This document shows positions 17,179-25,389 of a stretch of 64,000 nucleotides of DNA, piece after piece (positions within the stretch are counted from its first letter, which is position 1; each line of letters starts with the position of its first letter). The stretch comes from Nocardioidaceae bacterium UBA4001 (GTDB lineage: Bacteria > Actinomycetota > Actinomycetes > Propionibacteriales > Nocardioidaceae). The DNA lies in NCBI GenBank assembly GCA_002384855.1, contig DGBP01000022.1:54792-118791 (forward strand). The letters run 5' to 3'. A program made the position numbers and the translations under genes. The notes beneath the pieces were generated by a model. That model saw only the letters and a program-made list of their open reading frames with translations. It was not told the DNA's origin and did not search any database.

Positions 17179-17360
17179 CACGACCTCCGCCGCTTGCTCT
17201 CCTCCTGCTCGGCGCGTGCCACCTTGCGTGCGTGACCGGCCTCGGCGCTGAGGTACTTGGTCAGCCCCTGCCAGAGACGCTCACGCGTCTGCTTGCTGGT
17301 CTCCCCCGCCGCCTCACGCTGGGCCTCCTGCTGTGCGTCGAACGCTTCCCTCTCGTTCAT
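17178..17360 (-). CDS. Small charged hypothetical protein at the head of the acs-E1-E2-ACP operon
   Basis: A 60-residue hydrophilic protein, mostly helix-forming, beginning MNEREAFDAQQEAQREAAG and ending in a basic tail EQEESKRRRS. I do not recognise a family. The ATG at 17360 follows GAGGAGCACCGCC; the frame is open 12 codons further without a signal. Its stop overlaps the start of the ligase gene, so it is clearly in the operon. It could be a small regulator or assembly factor, but nothing in the sequence shows which. Confidence 0.75.
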   Translation of the reverse strand: MNEREAFDAQQEAQREAAGETSKQTRERLWQGLTKYLSAEAGHARKVARAEQEESKRRRS

Positions 17361-17478
17361 GGCGGTGCTCCTCGGGTCCTCTACCCCTCTCCTCACCGTG
17401 CTCCCGGGCGAGGGGGTCGTTAAGAGTCCTTGGGCCCGAAAGCAGGTGACCTGGGCCTCGTACGCCCCCCTGGTGGCG

Positions 17479-17497
17479 ACAAGTTAGGCTTACCTTA
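17479..17497. promoter_or_regulatory. DtxR/IdeR-type iron box upstream of the Fe(III) ABC transporter
   Basis: The 19-mer ending in TTAGGCTTACCTTA matches about 14 of 19 positions of the IdeR/DtxR consensus (TTAGGTTAGSCTAACCTAA), and its right 14 bases match 12. It lies 49 bp before the start of the iron-binding lipoprotein gene. By analogy, Fe2+-loaded repressor binds here and the operon is expressed in iron starvation. Confidence 0.75.
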
Positions 17498-17545
17498 GAA
17501 ACTGCTGCCGTCCGAGCCTCGAGTGCTCGTGAGGAGAAGGCCCCG

Positions 17546-18571
17546 ATGCACCGTCGCCCCCTGCTTGCCGTGTCCGGTCTCGTCGCGCTCGCAGCGGCGG
17601 TCTCCGGCTGTGGCGTCCTCGGCATCGGTGACGAGCCGGCCGACCTGCAGATCTACACGGCCCGGCACTACGACCTCGAGCAGGCCTTCGGCAAGTTCAC
17701 CGACGAGACGGGGGTCACCGTGGAGTTCATCTCCGGTGACGACGCCGAGCTCCTCGAGCGGCTCAAGGCCGAGGGCGACGACACCCCCGCGGACATCTTC
17801 ATGACCGTCGACGCGGGCAACCTCTGGAACGCGGCACGGCAGGACGAGCTGGCCGCGATGGACTCGCAGGTCCTCGAGGAGGCCGTCCCCGAGGACCTGC
17901 GCGACCCCGACGGCCGCTGGGTGGGCCTGGCGATGCGCGCCCGGACCGTGACCTACAACCCCGAGGCGGTCGAGGAGTCCGACTTCGACGCCGAGGACAC
18001 CTACGCCGGGCTCGCCGACCCGAAGTGGAAGGGCCGGCTGTGCATGCGCGACGCGACGGCGTCGTACACCCAGTCGCTGGTCGCGAGCCTGATCGACCTG
18101 CACGGGCGCGAGAGGGCGCTCGAGATCGTCGAGGGCTGGGTGGCCAACGACGTGGACGTGATGAGCAACGACATCCTGCTGCTCGAGGCGATCGACGCCG
18201 GCGCCTGCGACGTCGGCATCAGCAACCACTACTACCTCGCGCGCGAGAAGGCGGAGAACCCCGACCTGGACGTCGAGCTGTACTGGGCGAGCCAGGAGGG
18301 CGCCGGCACCCACGTGAACGTCTCCGGTGCCGGCGTGGTCGAGGGCTCGGACAACCCCGACCAGGCCCAGCAGCTGCTGGAGTGGCTGGCCACCGACGGG
18401 CAGAACGCCTTCGTCGACGCCAACCACGAGTACCCCGTGAACCCCGACGTGGAGCCCGAGCCGCTGATCGCCGAGTGGGGCGAGTTCGAGCGGATGCCGC
18501 TGAACGCGGAGGCGTACGGCGACCTCAACGCCGAGGCCGTCGACCTGCTCGCCGAGGCCGGCTACAAGTGA
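17546..18571 (+). CDS. Iron(III) ABC transporter substrate-binding lipoprotein
   Basis: A 341-residue exported protein. Residues 1-22 form a lipoprotein signal ending in VSGC, so Cys22 is the lipidated residue. The body is a class-II ferric-binding protein (FbpA/FutA type): LQIYTARHYDLEQAFGKFTDETG, DIFMTVDAGNLW, WVGLAMRARTVTYNP and SNHYYLAR, whose tandem Tyr residues are typical iron ligands. It captures Fe3+ outside the membrane for the permease downstream. The gene is first in a three-gene operon behind an IdeR-like box; seven bases separate it from the permease gene. Confidence 0.92.
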   Translation: MHRRPLLAVSGLVALAAAVSGCGVLGIGDEPADLQIYTARHYDLEQAFGKFTDETGVTVEFISGDDAELLERLKAEGDDTPADIFMTVDAGNLWNAARQDELAAMDSQVLEEAVPEDLRDPDGRWVGLAMRARTVTYNPEAVEESDFDAEDTYAGLADPKWKGRLCMRDATASYTQSLVASLIDLHGRERALEIVEGWVANDVDVMSNDILLLEAIDAGACDVGISNHYYLAREKAENPDLDVELYWASQEGAGTHVNVSGAGVVEGSDNPDQAQQLLEWLATDGQNAFVDANHEYPVNPDVEPEPLIAEWGEFERMPLNAEAYGDLNAEAVDLLAEAGYK

Positions 18572-18578
18572 CCCGTCC

Positions 18579-20267
18579 GTGACCGAGCCCGCCGTCCTCG
18601 CCGAGACGAGGACTCCACGTTGGAGACCGCGGCGGAGCACCGGCCAGGGCCGTCCCGCGTGGTCCTTCGCGGTGCTCGTCATCGCGGTGCTCGTCGCGAC
18701 GCCGGTCGTCGCCGTGGTCCTCAGCGGCGCGGCCGGGGTGGGTGAGGCCTCGCTGCCCCGCGGCCTGGGCTCGATGGTGCTCACCACGCTCGGCCTCATG
18801 CTCGGGGTGGGCGTCGGCACGCTCCTGGTCGGTGGGGGGCTGGCGTGGCTGGTCACGGCGTACAGCTTCCCGATGCGCGACGTGCTGGTCTGGCTGCTGG
18901 TGCTGCCGCTGGCGATGCCGGCGTACATCCTCGGCTTCGTCTTCCTCTCCACCTTCGATGTCTCCGGCCCGGTGCAGGGCGCGCTGCGTTCGGTGTTCGG
19001 CGCGGGCGTGTGGGTGCCGGAGGTGCGCTCCCTGCCCGGCGCGATCATCGTCATGTCGCTGACGCTCTACCCCTACGTCTACCTCCTCGCCCGCAACGCC
19101 CTGGTGGAGCAGGCGCCCGGCACGTACGACGCCGCGCGCACGCTCGGGGCCGGGCGGTGGCGTGCCCTGTGGAGGGTCCTCCTGCCGCTGGCCCGGCCCT
19201 CGCTCGCAGCGGGGCTGTCGCTGGTGATGATGGAGACGCTCACCGACTTCGCCACGGTGCAGTACTTCAACGTCGAGACCGTCTCGGTCGGGGTCTACCT
19301 CGTGTGGAAGGGCAGCTTCGAGTTCCACACCGCCACCCAGCTCTCGGTGCTCGTGCTGCTCTTCGCCGTGGCCGTCCTGGCGGGGGAGCGGCTGATGCGG
19401 GGTCGGGCCAGGTTCCACCAGAAGGGCGGTCGCGGCCAGGGCCTCCAGGGGGCCCGGCTGACCGGCTGGAAGGGCTGGGGTGCGACCGCGTTGGCGATCG
19501 CCGCCCTGGCCGCGGGCTTCGTGGTCCCCGTGACACAGCTGCTCTGGTGGGCGGTCGGCGACGTGGTCAGCGACCCGTCCACGCTGTGGGACGCCCGGTT
19601 CGTCGACTACCTGACCAACAGCCTCGTCGTCGCCACGGTCACCGCGCTGGCGTGCGTGCTGCTCGCCGTGGTCATCGGACACACGCTGCGGCTCGGCGGC
19701 GGCCGCCTGGTCCGCGGCGCAGCCCAGATGACCACCTTCGGGTACGCCGTCCCCGGGGCGGTCGTCGGCATCGGGGTGCTCATCGCCTTCGCCCGCCTCG
19801 ACGAGCTGCTCGAGAGCCTCGGGGTGCCGGGCGGGACGGGCTTGCTGGTGACCGGCTCGGTGATGGGCATCCTCTACAGCTACGTGGTGCGGTTCCTCGC
19901 GCCGGCGTACCAGGCGGTCGACGCCAGCTTCGCCAAGATCCCGCCCACCATGACGATGTCCGCGATGAGCCTCGGCGCGACCCCGCGCCGGATCCTCACG
20001 CGGGTCCACCTGCCGCTGGTGAGGCCCGGTGTGGCGGTCGCGCTGGTCCTCGTCGCGATCGACGCGGTCAAGGAGCTGCCGATCGTGCTGCTGCTGCGGC
20101 CGTTCGGGTTCACTACGGTGTCTGTGTGGGTCTACGAGCTCGCCCGGGAGAACTTCTGGGAGAAGGCCGCGCTGCCGGCGCTGGTGATCGTCGCGGTCGC
20201 CGTCGTGCCGGTGCTCGTCCTCTTCCGGCAGGTGCGCCTGGTCGAGCTGCGCGGGAAGGCCGAGTGA
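18579..20267 (+). CDS. Iron(III) ABC transporter permease (duplicated, FbpB type)
   Basis: A 562-residue membrane protein with about twelve transmembrane segments arranged as two homologous halves. Each half carries an EAA loop for the ATPase: YDAARTLGAGRWRALWRVLLPLARP (about residue 180) and FAKIPPTMTMSAMSLGATPRRILTRVHLP (about 450). This fused layout is typical of ferric-ion importers. The start is GTG at 18579. The gene is followed by the ATPase gene with one base between stop and start. Confidence 0.92.
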   Translation: MTEPAVLAETRTPRWRPRRSTGQGRPAWSFAVLVIAVLVATPVVAVVLSGAAGVGEASLPRGLGSMVLTTLGLMLGVGVGTLLVGGGLAWLVTAYSFPMRDVLVWLLVLPLAMPAYILGFVFLSTFDVSGPVQGALRSVFGAGVWVPEVRSLPGAIIVMSLTLYPYVYLLARNALVEQAPGTYDAARTLGAGRWRALWRVLLPLARPSLAAGLSLVMMETLTDFATVQYFNVETVSVGVYLVWKGSFEFHTATQLSVLVLLFAVAVLAGERLMRGRARFHQKGGRGQGLQGARLTGWKGWGATALAIAALAAGFVVPVTQLLWWAVGDVVSDPSTLWDARFVDYLTNSLVVATVTALACVLLAVVIGHTLRLGGGRLVRGAAQMTTFGYAVPGAVVGIGVLIAFARLDELLESLGVPGGTGLLVTGSVMGILYSYVVRFLAPAYQAVDASFAKIPPTMTMSAMSLGATPRRILTRVHLPLVRPGVAVALVLVAIDAVKELPIVLLLRPFGFTTVSVWVYELARENFWEKAALPALVIVAVAVVPVLVLFRQVRLVELRGKAE

Positions 20268-20268
20268 G

Positions 20269-21414
20269 ATGGGAGCCGAGCTCGTGACCGCCCCCCGCAG
20301 CACCGCTCCCTCCGGAGGCGAGCCCGCCCTCGTGCTCGAGGGGGTCTCGAAGCGCTACGGCTCCACGGTCGCCGTCGAGTCGGTCGACCTGACCGCGGCG
20401 CCGGGCGAGCTCGTCACCCTGGTGGGGCCCTCGGGCTGCGGCAAGTCCACGACGCTGCGCCTGGTCGCCGGCCTCGAGCGCCCGGACGAGGGGGTGGTGC
20501 GGATCGCCGGCGAGGTGGTCGCCGACGCCCGCCGGTTCCAGGAGCCCGAGCAGCGCCGGGTCGGCCTGGTGTTCCAGGACCACGCCCTCTTCCCGCACCT
20601 GACCGTGGCGCAGAACGTCGCCTTCGGCCTGCACAGGATGCCGCGGACCGAGCGGCAGGCCCGCGTGGGCGAGGTGCTGGAGCTGGTCCGCCTGGGGCAC
20701 CTGGCGGGCCGCTACCCGCACGAGCTCTCCGGCGGTGAGCAGCAGCGGGTCGCGCTGGCCCGGGCGCTCGCCCCGAGGCCGGCCGTGGTGCTCATGGACG
20801 AGCCGTTCTCGAGCCTCGACGAGAGCCTGCGGGCCCAGGTGCGGGCCGACACGGTCGCGGTGCTGCGTGAGACCGGCACCACCGGCATGCTCGTCACCCA
20901 CGACCAGACCGAGGCACTGTCCGTCGGCGACCGGGTGATCGTGATGAACCGCGGCAACGTGGAGCAGGCCGACGGACCGGAGCACGTCTTCGAGCACCCC
21001 GCGTCTCGCTTCGTGGCCTCGTTCATGGGCGACGCCGACTTCCTGCCGGCCCACGTCCACGACGCTCTGCTCACCTGCGAGATCGGCGTCGTGTCGACTA
21101 TCCCCGGCTGGGCCCACTGCGACGTGGACGTCGACGTGGTGCTGCGGCCGCACGAGGTGGCGCTCACCGTCGACCCCGCCTCCACGGCCCACGTCGTCGC
21201 GGTGGAGTACCACGGCGCGTTCGTCCTCCACATGGTCCGGCTCGCGTCCGGGCGCACGCTCCGGTCCTGGCAGCCCCACGCCGTGAGGCACCCCGTCGGT
21301 ACGGCGGTCGCGGTGACCGTCGTACCCGGCATCACACCCACGCTGCTCGTCGGGGACCGCGCGGTCACCTCGCCGCCCTGTGCGACCGACAGCGGCCCCA
21401 CCCGGGTCGGCTAG
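20269..21414 (+). CDS. Iron(III) ABC transporter ATP-binding protein
   Basis: A 381-residue ABC ATPase of the FbpC/PotA class. Walker A is GPSGCGKST, the signature motif LSGGEQQRVALARAL, Walker B VVLMDEPFSSLD and the switch His is in LVTHDQTEALSVGD. After about residue 240 comes a TOBE-like regulatory domain. It powers the two-half permease encoded just upstream. The expected order FbpA-B-C and the IdeR box support iron as substrate. Confidence 0.93.
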   Translation: MGAELVTAPRSTAPSGGEPALVLEGVSKRYGSTVAVESVDLTAAPGELVTLVGPSGCGKSTTLRLVAGLERPDEGVVRIAGEVVADARRFQEPEQRRVGLVFQDHALFPHLTVAQNVAFGLHRMPRTERQARVGEVLELVRLGHLAGRYPHELSGGEQQRVALARALAPRPAVVLMDEPFSSLDESLRAQVRADTVAVLRETGTTGMLVTHDQTEALSVGDRVIVMNRGNVEQADGPEHVFEHPASRFVASFMGDADFLPAHVHDALLTCEIGVVSTIPGWAHCDVDVDVVLRPHEVALTVDPASTAHVVAVEYHGAFVLHMVRLASGRTLRSWQPHAVRHPVGTAVAVTVVPGITPTLLVGDRAVTSPPCATDSGPTRVG

Positions 21415-21417
21415 GTT
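21412..21417 (+). promoter_or_regulatory. Putative leaderless -10 box (TAGGTT) for the DUF445 gene
   Basis: TAGGTT ends seven bases before the GTG at 21425, overlapping the 3' end of the ABC ATPase gene. No ribosome site is present, consistent with a transcript starting at the start codon. Confidence 0.55.
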
Positions 21418-21424
21418 CGGGGCC

Positions 21425-22693
21425 GTGACGACCACGCCTGTCCTGGACCTCGGCGCCGACCCGGAGCAGGACGAGATCCGCCGGGCCGGCCTGCGCCGGA
21501 TGCGCACCCTCGCGGTATCGCTTCTCCTGCTCGCCGCGGCGGTGTACCTCCTCACGCTCGGCGAGGACGGCTTCCTGGGCTTCGTCAACGCCGGGGCGGA
21601 GGCATCCATGGTGGGCGCGATCGCCGACTGGTTCGCGGTGACCGCACTGTTCAAGCACCCGATGGGGATCCCGGTGCCGCACACGGCGCTGGTGCCGAAG
21701 CGGAAGGAGGAGCTCGGCCGGAGCCTCGAGGACTTCGTGGGCGCGAACTTCCTTCAGGAGTCGGTCATCCGCGACCGGATCGCGCTGGCCCGGGTCAGCG
21801 AGCGCTTCGGGCACTGGCTGGTCGAGCCGGAGAACAGCAAGCGGGTCGTCGACGAGGTCGCCAGCGTGCTGCAGGCGGGTCTCTCGCGGGTCCGCGACGA
21901 GGACATGGGTGCGCTCGTGCGGGACGCGGTGCTCCCCAGGTTCCGCGAGGAGCCGATCAGCCCCGTGGCCGGCAGCCTGCTCGAGGAGATCGTCCGCGAC
22001 CGCGCCCACCACGGGCTCGTCGACCTCGCGCTCGAGGAGGCGCACCGCTGGCTGCTCGCCAACGAGGAGACCTTCGTCGAGGTCGTCGGGGAGCGGGCGC
22101 CCTGGTGGTCGCCCCAGGCGCTGAACGAGAGGGTCACCCACCGCCTCCACGTCGAGGCGGTCGCCTGGCTCGCCGACATCCGCCACGACCCGTACCACCA
22201 CGCGCGCACGGCTCTCGACAGCATGCTCGAGCAGCTCGCCGAGGACCTGCTGCACGACCCGGAGACCCAGGAGCGGGCCGAGCGGCTCAAGGAGCGCGTG
22301 CTGGACCACCCGCAGGTGGTGATCACGGCCACCTCGATGTGGAACGCCTTCCGAGGTGCCCTGCTGAGCGCACTCGCCGACGAGGAGGGGCCGCTGCGGC
22401 ACCGCGGGGTCCTCGAGCTGACCCGGTTCGGGACCCGGCTGGTCACGGAGCCACGGCTCCGCGAGAAGCTCGACGGGCATGCGGCCGACCTCGCGGTGTT
22501 CGCGGTCAGCAGGTACGGCGACGAGCTCACCGCCGTCATCACCCACACGGTCGACCGCTGGGACGGCAAGGAGGCGGCCCGGCGCATCGAGCTGTACGTC
22601 GGCCGCGACCTGCAGTTCATCCGGATCAACGGCACGATCGTGGGTGGCCTGGTCGGTGTCCTGATCCACACCGTCGCCGTCCTGGTGGACTGA
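21425..22693 (+). CDS. DUF445-family membrane-associated protein
   Basis: A 422-residue protein of the DUF445 family. An N-terminal hydrophobic segment (about residues 27-50) is followed by EASMVGAIADWFAVTALFKHPMGIPVPHTALVP, the family hallmark, then long helical regions and a C-terminal hydrophobic hairpin (INGTIVGGLVGVLIHTVAVLVD). The function of DUF445 proteins is not established; they are membrane-tethered coiled-coil proteins. The GTG at 21425 is chosen because a TAGGTT box sits seven bases upstream, although the frame is open into the ATPase gene. Confidence 0.85.
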   Translation: MTTTPVLDLGADPEQDEIRRAGLRRMRTLAVSLLLLAAAVYLLTLGEDGFLGFVNAGAEASMVGAIADWFAVTALFKHPMGIPVPHTALVPKRKEELGRSLEDFVGANFLQESVIRDRIALARVSERFGHWLVEPENSKRVVDEVASVLQAGLSRVRDEDMGALVRDAVLPRFREEPISPVAGSLLEEIVRDRAHHGLVDLALEEAHRWLLANEETFVEVVGERAPWWSPQALNERVTHRLHVEAVAWLADIRHDPYHHARTALDSMLEQLAEDLLHDPETQERAERLKERVLDHPQVVITATSMWNAFRGALLSALADEEGPLRHRGVLELTRFGTRLVTEPRLREKLDGHAADLAVFAVSRYGDELTAVITHTVDRWDGKEAARRIELYVGRDLQFIRINGTIVGGLVGVLIHTVAVLVD

Positions 22694-22707
22694 GGGAGGA
22701 TGTCCTC

Positions 22708-22923
22708 GTGAGTGCACCCCGCGACGTGACCATCCGAGACGAGTCGATCCGCCTCGGCCAGTTCCTCAAGCTCGCCGACCTGATCGACAACGGGGCCGAG
22801 GTGAAGCCGCTGATGATGCAGGGCCTGGTGTCGGTGAACGGCGAGGTCGAGACCCGGCGGGGTCGTCAGCTCCTCAAGGGCGACGTCGTCACGCTGGGCG
22901 AGGAGACCGTCCGGGTCGCCTGA
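22708..22923 (+). CDS. RNA-binding S4-domain protein
   Basis: A 71-residue protein that is essentially one S4 domain: IRLGQFLKLADLIDNGAEVKPLMMQGLVSVNG and a basic ETRRGRQLLKGDVV. Small YaaA/RlbA-like S4 proteins bind structured RNA, often ribosomal. The GTG start follows GGGAGGATGTCC. It lies 14 bp after the DUF445 gene and is probably cotranscribed with it. Confidence 0.88.
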   Translation: MSAPRDVTIRDESIRLGQFLKLADLIDNGAEVKPLMMQGLVSVNGEVETRRGRQLLKGDVVTLGEETVRVA

Positions 22924-22947
22924 CGCCCGGCCTCGTGACGCAGGGGC

Positions 22948-23676
22948 TCAGCTCTTGCGCCTGTCGCGGACCAGGACGAGCTGGTCGCTGCGCTTGACCG
23001 TGAACAGCTCCGTGGCCTCGATGAGGTCGCTGAGCTTGCGGTAGCCGTAGTTGCGGGAGTCGAACGACGCCTGGTTGGCGATCTGGCTCCCCACCGCCCC
23101 CAGGTGCGCCCAGCCGTCGTCGTCGCTGGCCGCGTCGACCGCGTTACGCAGCATCCGCACCAGCCGGGCGTCACCACGGAGCTTGTTGGACTCCGCCGGC
23201 CGCAGCGTCGGCTGCTGCTCGGGCGTCTCCGCGGCGCCCTCGCCGAGCCCCTCGACGTAGGTGAACTGGGAGCAGGCGTTCACGAACGGCTCGGGGGTCT
23301 TGCGCTCCCCGAAACCGTAGACCTTCAGGCCGTCGGCGAGGATCCGCATCACCAGCGGGGTGAAGTCCGCGTCGCTCGAGACGATCGCGAAGGCCTCCAG
23401 GTTGCCGCCGTAGAGCAGGTCCATGGCGTCGATCACCATCGCCATGTCGGAGGCGTTCTTGCCCTTGCTGTAGGCGAACTGCTGGATCGGCCGGATCGCG
23501 TAGGAGTGGAGGGTGTCCTCCCACGGCCTGAGGTGGGGGCTCTTCCAGTTGCCGTACGCCCGCCGTACGTTGGCCACGCCGTGGCGCGCGACCTCCGCGA
23601 GGATCTCCTCGATCTTGGACGCGGGCGCGTTGTCCGCGTCGATGAGCACCGCGATACGCGTGTCTGTCTGGTTCAT
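22948..23676 (-). CDS. NYN-domain nuclease with C-terminal OST-HTH/LOTUS domain
   Basis: A 242-residue protein. Residues 5-140 form a NYN (PIN-like) nuclease domain with the acidic residues in AVLIDADNAP, GKNASDMAMVIDAMDLL and IVSSDADFTPL, which would coordinate metal. Residues about 165-238 form an OST-HTH/LOTUS fold (GWAHLGAVGSQIANQASFD, YGYRKLSDLIEATELF), an RNA-binding module also found in eukaryotic germline proteins. It is expected to cleave RNA in the cytosol; targets are unknown. The ATG follows GAAGGGGGCTC. It points toward and nearly meets the S4 gene. Confidence 0.9.
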   Translation of the reverse strand: MNQTDTRIAVLIDADNAPASKIEEILAEVARHGVANVRRAYGNWKSPHLRPWEDTLHSYAIRPIQQFAYSKGKNASDMAMVIDAMDLLYGGNLEAFAIVSSDADFTPLVMRILADGLKVYGFGERKTPEPFVNACSQFTYVEGLGEGAAETPEQQPTLRPAESNKLRGDARLVRMLRNAVDAASDDDGWAHLGAVGSQIANQASFDSRNYGYRKLSDLIEATELFTVKRSDQLVLVRDRRKS

Positions 23677-23778
23677 GAGCCCCCTTCGAGTACGGCGAGC
23701 GTAACGGCTGTGCCTGGGAGGGTCGTCGGCGCCACGTGCCGGGGGGTCTTCCCCGCGGACTCCCGTCCCACACCCCGA

Positions 23779-23821
23779 CGCGCACCGCCCCGCGACCCCC
23801 GTGGTCGCGGGGCGGTGCGCG
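23779..23821 (-). terminator. Strong 19-bp hairpin after phoX
   Basis: A perfect 19-bp inverted repeat (arms 23779-23797 and 23803-23821, loop CCCGT) begins 20 bp beyond the phoX stop on the transcribed side. The arms include GCGCACCGCCCCGCGACC. There is no U tract, as usual in high-GC actinobacteria. Confidence 0.85.
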
Positions 23822-23840
23822 GTGCAGGAGGGACGGGTCG

Positions 23841-25301
23841 TCAGACGCCGATGGACGCCCAGGGGCCCCAGATCGCGAAGGTCAGGCCCTTGCTCGACTG
23901 GATGTTCACGAACAGCGTGTGACCGTCCGCGCTGAACGTGGAGCCGGCGAACTCGTCGCTGTAGCGGCTCGTGTCCGAGGGGTAGCCGATCCGGTTGATC
24001 GCGATGTCCCACAGCTTGCCGTCGGTCGACAGGCCCCGCAGGTAGTTGTCACCGGAGCTGTCCTCGCAGAGCACGAGGGTGCCGCGCGGGGACGCGGTGA
24101 CGTTGTCGGGGAAGTCCAGGGTCTCCTGGTCGGGCGACTGGTAGACGCAGGTGAGCGTCTGGGTGCGGGTGTCGTAGCCCCAGACCTGGCCCCACCCGTT
24201 GCCGTAGCCGCGGCGGTCGGCGTCACCGGCCTCCGGCTCGCCACCGCCCTGGGTCGAGGTGAAGTACACGACGCCGTCCTCGTAGACCTGGCCCTCGAGG
24301 CGGGAGAAGTAGGCGGCGCCCTGGGCCCGGCCCTGGCGGCCGACGAAGACGATCGCCTCGTCGTTGGGGGTCGGCGCGGTCTCGCCCGGTGTGTAGGGGA
24401 ACACGACGTCCGGCTCGTCGATGGTGACCCACTGGACCTCGTAGGTCGTGCCCTGCTCCTGCTGGCCCTCGAGGTGGGCGTTCGGCTGTCCCTTGACGGC
24501 GAGCATCTCGAGCACGCCCTCGTTGTCGAGGTGCCCCGTGACCATCGGGTTGTTCTTCGGCGTGTAGCGGTAGAAGCCCGAGGCGAAGCCGAAGTTGTCC
24601 TCGGTCAGGTACAACGCGCCCCCGACCGGGTCGAAGGAGACCGCCTCGTGGGCGAAGCGGCCGGCCCGGGTGATGGGCTCTCGGTTCGACTGGCCCTCCG
24701 CGGGCACCTCGAAGATGTAGCCGTGCGGCTTCTGCAGCGTCGTGTTCGGGGCCCTGGTGAAGTCGGGCCCGACGTCGGGGCCGTTCACGGTCTCCTCGCA
24801 GGTGATCCAGCTGCCCCAGGGCATCACGCCGCCGCTGCAGTTCATCATCGTGCCGTTGAGACTCGTGAACGCCTCGAGCACCTCGCCGTGCTTGGTGACC
24901 CGGACGGTCGTCGTACCTCCTCCGGCCATGGCGTCGTAGGGCTCACCGGGACCGAAGGCGCCGACCGGGTTGTTGACCTCGTGGTTGCGGACGAGCACGA
25001 CGTTCTTGTCGGCGTCGCGGAAGGCGCCCATCCCGTCGTGGCGGCCCGGCAGGTTCGTCCCGTCGTCGAGGGTCACCGGCTCGCTCGTGTCGTGGAAGGA
25101 CCGGTAGTGAAAGCCCTTCGGCAGGAACAGGCGGACCTGGCCGTCCCGCTCGTCCTTCACCGGGACCAGTGTTGCGGCGCGCGGTGAGCGGCGCGGGCCG
25201 GAGTCGGCATGGGCGGGCATCGCGGCGAAGCCGGCGAAGGGGCCGCCGAGCAGGGCGCCGGCGGCGCCGGTCTTCAAGACGGTGCGACGTTCGATGGTCA
25301 T
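23841..25301 (-). CDS. phoX: PhoX-family (DUF839) phosphatase, Tat-exported
   Basis: A 486-residue secreted protein. A twin-arginine signal (ERRTVLKTGAAGALLGGP) ends near AHA at residue 32. The mature chain is a beta-propeller of the PhoX/DUF839 family: LVRNHEVNNPVG, WGSWITCEETVNG, RFAHEAVSFDPVGGALYLTEDNF and LVLCEDSSGDN, matching the acidic residues that bind Ca and Fe in PhoX. It should hydrolyse phosphate esters outside the cell. The start follows AGGGGAGAAGCTGC, and a possible Pho box lies upstream. Confidence 0.85.
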   Translation of the reverse strand: MTIERRTVLKTGAAGALLGGPFAGFAAMPAHADSGPRRSPRAATLVPVKDERDGQVRLFLPKGFHYRSFHDTSEPVTLDDGTNLPGRHDGMGAFRDADKNVVLVRNHEVNNPVGAFGPGEPYDAMAGGGTTTVRVTKHGEVLEAFTSLNGTMMNCSGGVMPWGSWITCEETVNGPDVGPDFTRAPNTTLQKPHGYIFEVPAEGQSNREPITRAGRFAHEAVSFDPVGGALYLTEDNFGFASGFYRYTPKNNPMVTGHLDNEGVLEMLAVKGQPNAHLEGQQEQGTTYEVQWVTIDEPDVVFPYTPGETAPTPNDEAIVFVGRQGRAQGAAYFSRLEGQVYEDGVVYFTSTQGGGEPEAGDADRRGYGNGWGQVWGYDTRTQTLTCVYQSPDQETLDFPDNVTASPRGTLVLCEDSSGDNYLRGLSTDGKLWDIAINRIGYPSDTSRYSDEFAGSTFSADGHTLFVNIQSSKGLTFAIWGPWASIGV

Positions 25302-25314
25302 GCAGCTTCTCCCC

Positions 25315-25340
25315 TGTATGTAGACGTGAACCAGGACACA
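25315..25340 (-). promoter_or_regulatory. Candidate Pho-box promoter of phoX
   Basis: Read on the minus strand the sequence is TGTGTCCTGGTTCACGTCTA followed by a TACATA-like -10 (25322-25317). GTTCAC matches the direct-repeat unit of actinobacterial PHO boxes (GTTCACC), preceded by a weaker TGTCCTG unit. The position directly upstream of a phosphatase gene supports PhoP control. Only one unit is close to consensus. Confidence 0.35.
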
Positions 25341-25389
25341 CTAGACCGCGGGTGGGCCAGATGCCCACCTGCGGGAGCGGGCCCGAGTC

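Noticed and set aside
15544..17235. A 563-codon + strand frame opposite the acyl-CoA ligase
   Set aside because: Shadow of the ligase gene; no recognisable motif and no ribosome site.
17361..17470. A DosR-like palindrome upstream of the acs-E1-E2-ACP operon (around GGGCCCAAGGACTC)
   Set aside because: Only about 9 of 14 consensus positions match, which is expected by chance in GC-rich DNA.
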